In this document: piece after piece, positions 50,908-61,668 of the stretch
Position numbering within the stretch: the first letter of the stretch is position 1
How the letters are laid out: each line of letters begins with the position of its first letter
Assembly: GCF_963576545.1 (NCBI RefSeq)
Contig: NC_083648.1
Location: 20,199,654-20,263,653, forward strand
Origin: Limanda limanda
Lineage: Eukaryota > Chordata > Actinopteri > Pleuronectiformes > Pleuronectidae
Length of the DNA: 64,000 nucleotides
Direction of reading: 5' to 3'
Made by a program: the position numbers and the translations under genes
Notes under the pieces: generated by a model
What the model was told of the DNA's origin: nothing
The model's input: the letters and a program-made list of their open reading frames with translations, nothing else
Databases searched by the model: none

Positions 50908-51315
50908 CTTTTCAGTGGAGACGTGGGTCCAAAGAGAGAGAGCTTAGTGCGCAGGCGCGATTTACCCCCTCCATTCCGCTGCATTGTGGGACATGGAGTG
51001 TTTTTGATAACACTGCACTAAATGTAAGACATTAAGATACAACTTCACTCAAAATAAGCAGCTGAGTTATTCATGCTTTGCTTTTCAGTTTGTGCAATTA
51101 TGAATAATAAGTCTCTGGAGAATTCAAAAACAGAAATGAATGTACTGGTAACTAGGGACGCTTCGGTCGATCCGCGCATGCGCACTCATATCATGGACGA
51201 CAACATCCTCACTACTCAGTTGAAATGTTTGCCCGCTCGTCATAATGCGGCTTTTGTCGTTAGTGGAGATATAAAACATTAGATCTGTAATATATTGTGG
51301 ACTTAGTAAGCGGAT
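50908..51315. promoter_or_regulatory. Candidate bidirectional promoter, rpl37a / cfap410
   Basis: Only 408 bp separate the two divergent start codons. GCGCATGCGCA (51174-51184) is a palindromic NRF1-type site near the cfap410 side; GCGCAGGCGCGA (about 50949) lies on the rpl37a side. Confidence 0.6.
50931..50942 (-). promoter_or_regulatory. 5'TOP-like pyrimidine tract of rpl37a
   Basis: CTCTCTCTCTTT on the minus strand, 24-35 bp upstream of the ATG. Ribosomal-protein mRNAs begin with C plus a pyrimidine run, giving mTOR-dependent translation, so initiation within this tract is likely. Confidence 0.55.
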
Positions 51316-53738
51316 ATGAAGCTAACACGGAAACTGGTGCTCGCCAAGGCGAAGGCCTCCGACCTGGACAGCGTAAAGAAACTAAACTGCTGGTACGTGT
51401 TTACATCGGAGCAGCACACCTCCGGTATCAATGACTGTATGACAGCTCCAGCTTTTATTTGTATAAATCATAGGTATGGTAACGTTACTTTCTGTTTTTT
51501 GCAGGGGATGCAACCTTACTGATGTGAGTACTAAAACAGTAGATCGATATTATTATTATATTTATTTATTCTGATGCATTGGTGGACAGTAACTAAGTAC
51601 ATTTACTCATATACTGTACTTAAGTACATATTAGAGGTGCTTGTTCTTTTCATTAGTAATTGCATTTATACTTTCTACTGCATGCACTACATTAGTCTGA
51701 CAGCTATAGTTTTCAGATGTCAGTGTAACCGTGTGTCCCCATATGTGTTAATTCTGAATGCTTGTGATCAAACTGGAGGATGATCTGGTCGTTTAAGTGT
51801 TGAGAACATTCTCAATTAACTCTTTTAAAGGCCTCTTGAATCAGCTGGAAAATGATCAGCACAAAGCTGAAAACAGGTTGTTTTTATGAGCTCAAGAAAA
51901 GTTGAGACTCTTGAGACGTATGCTTCTCACAGATGTGATAATCCTATATAATTTGAAGGATTGCTGTAGATTGAACTACACAACAGTATATAAAGTAGTT
52001 CAAATGAGCCCAGCCTGAAACATCGACAGGAGTACCATGCACTGTTGTTCTCTATTGTTCATAATATAAATGCTCCTTTATACTCTGTCCTCCCAGATTT
52101 CAATCTTCTCTCAAATTCCCAACATTACGGTGCTGACACTGAGGTGGGTCAGACACATATTACTGTTGACACTGACGTTACTACTACACTGAATTATTCC
52201 GCATGAACACTGAATCCTGGCGGTGTTCTTCTTCCTCTCTCTGCAGTGTCAACAGCATCTCGTCTCTTGCTCCTCTGGCTGACTGTCTGTCTCTGTGCGA
52301 GCTCTATCTGAGGAGGAACATGATTCCCTCTCTCTCCGAGCTCTCTCACCTGCGCCCGTTGACACGTCTCCGGGTGCTCTGGTTTGCCGAGAACCCGTGC
52401 TGTGGAACTGAGTCCAGACAGTATCGGCTTACTGTGCTGCGCTGCCTGCCTCGTCTCCAGAGGCTGGACAACCAGGGTGAGTGTGCAGATGACTGTGATG
52501 TATTCCAGGGGATTTGGATAAAACACATATCCGTCATGAGGTTAGCAATTATTGTATTAAGGCACACCTGTATGTTGGCAAAGCAATTTTACCTCAGATT
52601 CTGATCAGACATGATCTTCAGTAAAGATAAAGTCAGTCAAAAAATTATAATATTGTCTTAAAAGTTGAAGTTTTAAGTCCGTTCTTGATCTTGAAACCAG
52701 CAGTTGACAAAACAATGGCACTTTACGTAGCTGTTCTGCATCTTTGTACAGCTCACACCTGTGATGTGTATGATGTATTGTGTATAAAGTAGTGACAGAG
52801 GATGAGATGGCACTTGCTATGATGGAGGGTGATGTGGTCACCATGCCGCCAGACAGCGCCCCAAACCAGCTTTCTACAAACGGACTTCCAGAAGCAGAGA
52901 CAGAGAATGACCCGCTCAACTACAACATGGAAGAGACCAAGTAAACATCACCAGTATACACAAATGCTCTAGAATACCATTCAGGAGAGCTCATACCTCT
53001 GCCAAGGCCCAACTGTCTCCTTTCATTCAATCAAGCTGCACTAAATTAAAAACACTCACAGATATCAGTCCGCTCAATGTGCCTGATTCTTTTCATCAGT
53101 ATCATTGAATATTCTCTGTTAAAACTGTGAAAGTCACACCATGTTAAAGAAAGTAAAAAAGTCCTGGATCTGCACTAAAATTGAATAGCTTGTTACCAAT
53201 AAGACATACTTTCAATCAATTAAACAGAAATCTGCTCAGAAGTTTGTGTTACCCTGCTTACAAACAATCAGACAGTGGTGAAAACATAACCTTCTTAGCA
53301 GAGGTAATTGTAGTGGCCTTGGCTGAAAATGCTGCCAGATTAATGTTGACATGTTAAGATAACATATTCCATTCTTTTTTTCAGTAAAATCAGACAAGGG
53401 TTGGGGATGAAGCCTCTTTCCAGAGACAAGTTCTCCTCTCTGTCCTCTCCATCAACCAAAGAAACCAAATTATCTATGAAAAAGGTAGCCTCTCATCTCT
53501 TAACACAACTCAAAGTATGTTAAATGTTCTATACATGTCAGCCATTAACTGATTGCTTTGATAATATTTTCAGACACACACCCTTGATGCGGTGCTGCTG
53601 CTGCTGAATGATTTGGACGAAGAGGAGCTTCGCTTTGTGCACACAGCAACGCAGAACAGACTCGCGACGTACACACTGGACCCAGAAACACTCAAAGATT
53701 CATTGCAGTCACAGAAAACCACTGACATCCAACACTGA
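51316..53738 (+). CDS. cfap410: cfap410 (C21orf2), ciliary leucine-rich-repeat protein
   Basis: Exons 51316-51392, 51505-51523 (19 nt), 52097-52143, 52247-52476, 52790-52940, 53385-53484 and 53574-53738 total 789 nt (262 aa; human about 256). The protein supports cilia and is linked to NEK1; human mutations cause retinal and skeletal disease. Seen: [20 protein letters not shown] start, LRR segments [20 protein letters not shown] and [20 protein letters not shown], an LRR cap [20 protein letters not shown], a disordered middle and a conserved C-terminal helix [20 protein letters not shown]. The exon 5 acceptor (52790) could instead be 3 nt later. Poly(A) signal AATAAA at 54051-54056. Confidence 0.94.
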
Positions 53739-54331
53739 AACAACATGATCCGAATCGTACTGTATATAAATATGGATGACATGACAGCTTCCTAAAAAGT
53801 GAAGCCAAAGTATCTTCTTCACCTCCTGGTGGTTGGCTGCAGACGTCTCATCCATATAAAGTCTATGTTCCTAACCCCCTCACATATGCACACATGCTCT
53901 TTCTGATTCTAATAAGCACGTCACATGAGGAAGAGAACTGAATAATTTCCTCAGCTTTTTTTGTTTTTTTGAGCAGCATGCCTGCCTGCCTTGTAAGAAC
54001 AAAAGAATGTATGTTTTGCTAAAGGTAAATCTATTTCTGTAATGAGAGAGAATAAATTGCAATACATTAACTTTCAGTGTTTAATTTTAATTACACAGAT
54101 GTTGGTAGAAAACATATACACATTCACACACAGTGAATATCACAATGCTACAAAAGGGACATTAAGTTCATCAGTCATTTGACTTCAACTGTGCCGAGCC
54201 TGTAAGCTGGGTGCATGTCTCGTATTAGATGTAACTAAGCCTTTGTATCAGTGACTGATCCAGTCAAAGTGTCTCTGCTGGGAGAGCCAGTTCATGAACT
54301 CAATTTAACAGGAGTCTCAAGCTTCCTCTTT

Positions 54332-57300
54332 TCAGTCGCCCTCCTCATTCTCCAGGAAGTCCATCAACGTGTTTGCATCCACTGCGACCATCAGGTACTC
54401 CACTCCATCTGCACCCTTGAAAATCAAGGAAATATATGTAAGTCGGGGACACTAGAGTCTGAATAGGGTTATAACACCAAGTTGAAAACTAAACAGAGCT
54501 CCACCTTGCGCGTGCGGATCAGCTTGTGGTCTCTGAACTCTGTCAGCTGGGTCCTCAGAGTGAGATCGGAGTTGACCAAGAACGCCTCTCGACAACGCTG
54601 GTAGAAGTCTTGGAATGACAATCCTGCACATAGCGAGAGGAAAACACTAAAATCATCAATATAAGATTCTTTCAGACATGAACTGAACTCCAGAAAAACT
54701 CCTGAAATTATCCAGCGGGGCTGTATGTGAGAACATGAATGTCCAATTGAGAGCCTCTGGTCATTCTCAAGTTCCTCCTCCCATTAAAAACTCAAGACCC
54801 AAGTGTGCAGACATTCTCTAGGGTTCATTATCTGAAAACAGCTATAGATACATTTCAGGAAAAAATCTATTCAGCATTTTCAAGAATTGAATGTGTGTGT
54901 ACCTGTATATGAAGGATTGTCTTTGTTTTCCAGTTGAAATTTCACCAGCAGTTTGAAAATTCCTCTGCAAAAAGAAAATGCATGCATCCATGAGAACTCT
55001 AAAAACAATGCATTAGCCATTTAACAGCTCGTTATATCATCAGGCATGTGGTACCTGGCATTGGATGTCAAGCTACGGAGCACGTGTGTGAGGGAGGACA
55101 GCGCAAGAGCGCCGGTCTGTTGCACCAGGAGAGAGTTTTCATACGACGTCTCCTCTGAGTAGTGCTGGAACGTCACACACTCCCACCACAGCCAGTTAAA
55201 CTGACTCTGCTTAAACTGGTCCCACACTGGAAAGAGATGACAGATTCAGCTGCAAGTATCAGTCACAACATAATTTACACTGCAGTATACACACGAACAA
55301 ACACTCACCCAATGGAGCGTTGATGTGGTCTAAAGAAGCCACTAGGTGCAGGTTGGGGAGGGATGCCAGCTGCCCCAGTGCACTCTGGATCTTTTCTCCA
55401 CGCATCATCGGTCCATCGATATTATGGATTAGCAGGTACACGTGAAGATCTGGGCCTATGAGGACATGCTTCATTGTAAGGTACACAATTCCAAGTGACA
55501 CAAGCTATATGACAGAGACCCTTTTCACACCAGTTATTAAAATGTGTCCAAAATGTGACTCCTGTGACAACCTGGATTGATATCACTTCCAATCTCTATA
55601 TGCAAATAATCATAGACGCCATTTGTATTCATGATGTTCAAATGATGTGAAGTGTGTCTACAGATGCATTTGTGAAGCTGTGCCCCAATTCAGGGGTGGT
55701 CTCCATCAGGGGATGCTGACACGATGAGAACGTTTTTATGTCTCTTTGTTTTTAACTTGTGTACAACAGGCTTTTCCTGCCCGCACCATGATGTCTTCAA
55801 AAAAGGGTTTGTCACTTAAGAACAATGAATCCTGGGACACGTTGGCCCAAGGAGGATCCCCCACGCTGCTCAACCTTTAAATGCAGTCTCTGAAGGATGC
55901 AGTACCTTAATTAAAGACACATCTTCTTTGTCACAGTGGGTGTGTGAGTGTCTGTGTCGGTGCCAGCATGTGAGAGAGACGGCAGTAGAGAGAGAGGAGT
56001 CAGGAGGGCCTGAATGAATCAAAGAGCTGTGTGCAGTTCTGCTACATATAAATACTCTACCCCCTTATCAGTGTTGTTTTGGTGCTGGCTACAAACAAAC
56101 CAATGTGTGTGCACTGAGAAGAATAAAAACACGTTCAGCACATTGTGAAACTGCAGTGGGTCAGAGTCACAGACCACCTCTGAATGTGGTCTGAGTGATC
56201 GGATCCCAGGTCGCACTCAGGTGCATTCAGAATTGTCAGAATCACACTCACTGTCTTTAAGGGTCTGTGTGACAAACTGGATCTGGTCTGAAGGTGTTCG
56301 GAAATTTCCCTGGTGCTCCAGAATCTCACATGTCAGAGCATTTAAGATCTGCAATGAAAGAATTGATAAAGAAAACAACATAATCCAACATGATCAATAT
56401 TGTTTTAGTGTTTCTGCTTTGAAATTTCAACAATTTGACTTTTGTTCCACTCTTTCTCCAGTTTAAGACTTTAATTTATGATTCAGACATTTACTATGAT
56501 ACTGACCGATTTAAGAGTAATGGAAGGGAAGAATCCATTAACCACAAGGTGGATCTCTTGAGCCAAGTGAGACACACGGAAGTCCTCCAGCAGAGCTTTT
56601 TTACTCCCCAGACCATAGACGAGCACACTGAAGCCCAACCTACATGCAAACACACACACATTTTGTCTTCTACCAGTTCTCATCAGCAAAATCCACTAAG
56701 CTCAGAAAAAGCTTTCAATAAAGAATATCCCACTTACTGTAACTGTAACATCCATTTGCTGAAGTGCTTTTCATGTTTGCTGTGGAGCTGCTGGATCTCT
56801 TTCACGTAGCACGATGGCTTTCCCTCTAAAAGCTGCACCAACATCTCCTATTAACACAAAATAATCACAAATTTTAGATCACAGATTTGGGAAAGCAGAA
56901 GCTTTAATAACATGTAGGCTAGAGGCTGTCGTGCACTGACCCTGTCCAGTTTAGGGGTGTGTAAACGTTCGAGGGTGCGGTCTGACGTCAAGACTTTTGA
57001 ACTACCATGGGCCTCAAAATACTCCTCAACCATACTAGCCTGGTTGACGGGCTCAGGCGTGTTCTTGCTCCTCTTGGCAGGAGTCTTGTAGAGAGCTGCA
57101 GATAAACCTTTACTTGGTGTTCGTGGAGTCTTCACGTTTTCCTTATCCTCTTTCTTCACTTTCTGCTCTTCTTCCACTTCATCGCCATCGTCCTCCCCAG
57201 AGTCTGAGGGCGACAGCTCACTGTCGCTTTCAGAGCGAAGGCTTGGATCTAAAATTATCAGAAAAAATGAAAACATACTTGGATAACAGCTAAAGTCTCA

Positions 57301-59273
57301 GTGAACATACATTACTAGTATATCAGTAACGCCCGGGCCACACTGGATGTGTGGGGTGCGTCTGCATCGTGGAAAGTCTTGCTTTTCATTTCGGCGTCCA
57401 TGATATCGGGTTAGAGCTGCAGCACTGCCTGTATAAGCTGCGTGTATCAGCCTCTTCTAGAGAGTCAGAGTTTGTCCTATTTTCTATGGTTATCCTTAAA
57501 AAATGTCCAAACATAAATATTTTCAACACTTCCTCTACCTGTTTCAAAGTAAAGTAGTAGAGTGCAGTGTTCTAGATCAACTACTTTCATTTTAACATAA
57601 ACTTACTTGTGATTCTCTTCCTGAGCCTGTGTGGTGTTGTGGAGACAAACTGGACCTTCTTGTTCTGTCATACAAACAAAGGTCACACTGAAAAAAAAGA
57701 TCTTCAACAAAGCAGCAGAGCTACAGCTGAGAGACAAATGACCAAAAAGCTATATGAGCCTTTGAGTCTCACCCTCTGTGGTGTCCTGCTTTCACCTCGG
57801 TGGTCTACACAGCAAGGGAGAGAGAGGAAGAATTTTGATTTGATTGTGTGTAAATGGACAAAAGACAGGATGTGCACAGATTGATAGGTAACTGGACTCA
57901 CTACGTCCTCTTCTCGTGGGAGTGGAGGGTTCAACTTTTGGGGTCTTGCTGAAGGTCACGCCTTTTCCAGGAGTCCGCGCCAACTCGCTTGCTATGATTA
58001 AAAACACAAAAACTTGTGTAAAGCCTATAAAAACAGGTTAATAACCATCTGATGAATCTAGTTGATGCTACACAATATAGTGAGTGTGAGACTAGTGGAG
58101 ATTCTCACCAGTCTGAGCCATGCTGTGTCCTCGTTTGACTTTCTTAAAGGTGAAAATGGAGGATCCAGCCACTCTTGACATTCCCTCATCTTCCTCTGTT
58201 AACCAAGAAAAAAAATACAGAATCACTTACATTCACTACTTTTATATTATCATCTGCAGCACTCATGCTAATGTAGGCTGTACCAGGAGAAAGAAGTACA
58301 GCAGTTGACCATGTGTGTAATAATAATATTCTATCCTCTGATGCAGTGCTGGGATGGAAAAAAACTTTACTTTTTTACCTGTGCATGAGTATATTTTTCA
58401 TGCATCTGTACTTTGCTTAAGGAGATTTATATTTTAATTTTCACTTTTACCCCACTACATATATCAACAAGTATCTGTTTTACCTAATACACTACTTTTT
58501 TTTTTATATACAGTCTATGGCTATACCTATATACTGACAGGAACTGGCAGAATTACGCTAAAATTACTTAACCAATTTCCATGACATACAATTTCAATAA
58601 ATTATGGTGTGAATCCCAATCAGGGGTAAGATCTTGGGTATTGCAGGGGATTCTGTAACACTTTGGAATGATTTCTCAGAGAGCAGTTAATGGATCTTGA
58701 TGAAAACAGATACAGATCAAAATCAAGAGCTAGTGACTTTAAATGTGGTTTTATAAGGGGGCTGTTGAGCCTCGCAGGAGGCATTGCTCTTCGAATTTTG
58801 CATTATGTGGCTCCAGTCAGTAAAAAGTTTAATATATATTATGGGAAAATATGTGATCCATCTAACAAATATATTTGGATATTCCAAATTGAAAAGGGCT
58901 GCCTATCAGCAAGGTTGACCACCAACAGTGGATTACAAATGTCTCACTCACCTTCTGTATTGTCTGCCCCTAAAGCGTGAATATAATTCTGCTCGTCAAA
59001 GACTTCATTTTCATCCTCCTCTTCTTCTTCCACTCTGGCCCGCCGTCCTGCTGGGCTCTTAAACGTTACCATCTTCTGCACAGAGCCACCATTACTCTGA
59101 ACACCTGACAGTTACAACACACACACACAGGGAGGTGAGTGAGACTGAGGAGTCATTGAACGTATCAATAACTAACACACTGAGGTGACTCTGCTGTCCT
59201 TACCCTCCTGTCTGTCCACAATGTGCTCCAGAACGTCCCCATCCCCGATGAACTTCACCTCCAACACGCTCAT
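54332..59273 (-). CDS. orc2: orc2, origin recognition complex subunit 2
   Basis: Fifteen coding exons: 59273-59204, 59104-58952, 58195-58109, 57991-57902, 57804-57773 (32 nt), 57664-57607, 57248-56941, 56847-56738, 56639-56507, 56348-56252, 55455-55309, 55226-55055, 54964-54903, 54623-54505, 54415-54332. Total 1722 nt (573 aa; human 577). ORC marks replication origins and loads MCM2-7, linking it to mcm6 in this window. Seen: [20 protein letters not shown] start, an acidic and TP-rich disordered N-terminus, [23 protein letters not shown]+-like core with [16 protein letters not shown] and [36 protein letters not shown], and a winged-helix C-terminus SFQDFYQQCREAFLV-like then DFLENEEGD. The 57902 donor was chosen for its GTGAGT. 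Confidence 0.96.
54669..54890. repeat. Interspersed repeat, family A, copy 2
   Basis: In an orc2 intron: TTTCAGACATGAACTGAACT, CTCCTGAAATTATCCAGCGG and ACATTCTCTAGG-type words, related to the copies at 6893 and 62826. Confidence 0.5.
56160..56240. repeat. Repeat family B next to an orc2 splice donor
   Basis: GACCACCTCTGAATGTGGTC then GAGTGATCGGATCCCAGGTC. It ends about 10 bp from the donor of the 56348-56252 exon. Confidence 0.45.
58490..58810. repeat. Interspersed repeat in orc2 intron 2
   Basis: GCTAAAATTACTTAACCAAT (about 58556) through GGGGGCTGTTGAGCCTCGCA (about 58757) with GGAGGCATTGCTCT. Common fish repeat; the open frame 58690-58980 runs from it into orc2 exon 2 antisense and is not a gene. 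Confidence 0.5.
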
Positions 59274-60503
59274 GACTGTAGAGACACACAACGTACACAG
59301 TGTTATGAACACAACAAACACACACTCCAGAACTTATAAGGTTTTTTAATTTGATCATGTTATCCGTTTGATGCAAACTCTGAGTCAGTTACAATAGCAA
59401 CATTCTCTAGCAGTAACCTTCCATTTCTCCTCAGCATTCAGACTGAAGGAGGTGTCCGATATAAGCAGTATCCTAATTCAGACCGATTGCCACACTAGAC
59501 TGTCCTATTTCAAAGACTCGTTCAAATGCGGCTGACAAATGTGGTTGACAAATGCATCACAGCATCATGGCTCCAAATGGTGGATCCTTCCCACCCTAAC
59601 TAATCCAGGGATTCATTGCACTTCAGGGAAGAACCTTTTTCCAAAGAGGTAATGGTGCTGGTAAGCAACGAGACGTCCAACACTTGAATATCATGCGTCA
59701 ACTCAACTGAACAGCACATGGTATACAAGAGCATAAAAAGGAGCATTAAAACATTCTCGGCATGTCCAACACAAAGTAACAGCAATTGGGGCAGAACGAG
59801 CTGACCACGGAAATCCTCTGTAGACCAGTCCATCTCATTTTGGTTCGATCTACTTGGCCCATGAAGGAGGCGGTCTCAGGATGCAGCCCCTGATTTGAGA
59901 CACATCTATGGTGTGATGTTCGCAGTCAGAGACATGATATGCTACAACACTTTCTGATTGACCCATCACCTCACATAAATGCATATTTCTCTCTTTTAAG
60001 TCTTTATTTCCTGCAAGTGTAAATACTTTAAAGTAGTTAATGTGTTTTTATTTTCGATAATGTCAAAATAATCCACCTGTAGCACCTTAAACACTTTTAC
60101 AGAGGGCATTTTCTATTTGCCTGTCTTTTGCCTACACTTACGTATTTGGTGTAAAACAGTAGGAATATTACTCCAACATGTCATAAGGTGCATTGTGCAA
60201 AAAACTAAATCCCACAAGGAGGCTGCAGACTCCCCCTGGTTGCCATGATGACACGTTGTCTGTGTTCGATTGATGAGGGCTTTTTTATCTCCACTTCTAT
60301 TTAATTCAACTCAGACTCGAGTAAACGAACCTGAATCCCCTGTATAAAAGCAGTGACTCAGTCAGGTTTACTGGGAGAGTTTGTGAAAGCGGCCGCACAT
60401 CGTAACACAGTGTGTTCAGGGGAGAGGAGCCGTGAGCAGTCAACAACAACAACAACACAGCGACTGTAAACTATAGAACATGCGGAAGTGTAATCAAACT
60501 TAC

Positions 60504-60620
60504 TGGAGGATGTCAGGAACAGTCCGGAGGAACGTCAACAGAAGCTCCACAGCCTGACAGGGACACGGGAGGACGACGTGACAACTTCCCGCGCCTCCTC
60601 CTGATGATTTTAAACCACGT
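60504..60620 (-). promoter_or_regulatory. orc2 promoter and non-coding first exon
   Basis: A CpG-rich patch whose minus strand ends TCCTCCA/GTAAGTTT (donor at 60504/60503), giving a non-coding first exon spliced to the ATG exon. TTCCCGCGCC at about 60586-60595 is an E2F-type motif, fitting a replication gene. Confidence 0.6.
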
Positions 60621-60749
60621 GCCCAGTGAAAGGTCAACCGGCGGCCAATCAGAGCGGCCGCTTTGGTGAAACAGCATTTCCCAGAATGCTCTTCGGCAGA
60701 CGCGCCAGCCCAGCATTATTCACTGCAGAGATTTTTTCCAAACGAATTT

Positions 60750-61250
60750 AGAATAAATCCACTTTTATTATCAAAACCAATATAAACACAAATAAAAACA
60801 TTATTACTACTGCTACTTATAATAATAAAACAGTAATAGTAATATGGAAATAATTATTGTTGATGAACTTTCATTTATTCATAAAAAATCGAAACAGTGC
60901 GTAGTTATTAATATTATTAGTTATCGAGTTAATAATAATAAATAATAATGATAGAAATAATACTAATTATTACTATTCTTTTTGATGATTACCATTTATT
61001 GTTTATACTTTGAAAAAAATCTCTTCTAGTTTTTATTCTTAATCTTAATAAGAATAACAATAATACTAAGAGTAAGATCATATTAAGTGATAATAATCTT
61101 AATAATGACAATAATAAAATAGTAGAATTACTATTATTGAAACATTTCATGGTATTATTATAAATGGTAATAACCGCAATAATAATAATAGAAATTAACA
61201 TTAAATAAAAAATAGCTTGTTTCTGAAAAAAGGGTTTCTATTAGAAGTAT
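60750..61250. repeat. AAT/ATT-rich simple-sequence region
   Basis: About 500 bp of interrupted AAT/ATT triplets between orc2 and the next gene. No coding potential; open frames here are low-complexity artefacts. Confidence 0.75.
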
Positions 61251-61486
61251 GTGAAATGACTAAGGGTGTTATCAGTAATATGTAAGAAGTAGACATAAAA
61301 CTGCATGATCATTAACTATTTTTATTCAACATTAAGTGGGAACATGCAGCAAAATGGCCGGAGCATTATACTCTGTCCTTGCCACAACACAATGTTTTGT
61401 TTAAATCCACAAACCAACACACTTCAAGAATCCTTTAAAGTTATACTGATGGAATGATGAGGAGACAATACGTCCTAAAGCCTTGA

Positions 61487-61492
61487 TTTATT
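61487..61492 (-). terminator. Poly(A) signal of the D-serine dehydratase-like gene
   Basis: TTTATT on the + strand (AATAAA on the minus strand), about 180 bp past the stop codon. Confidence 0.5.
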
Positions 61493-61668
61493 CAGACATT
61501 TCTTCTCCCACATCACTTCAGAGACTTCTGGGGAATAGGAATTACATTCTACTTCTCATATGTCTCGATTACCCCAAGAGGGGCAGAGAAAGAGGGGGTG
61601 AATATTCTTCAGTCATATACTAGTTGTGAATTCAAACACAGGTATCACAAGTTGATCCAAGAAGTCGT

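Noticed and set aside
58690..58980. 96-codon + strand frame in orc2
   Set aside because: Formed by an intronic repeat running into antisense orc2 exon 2.
61020..61201. Leu/Ile-rich 70-codon minus frame
   Set aside because: Lies entirely in AAT/ATT simple sequence.
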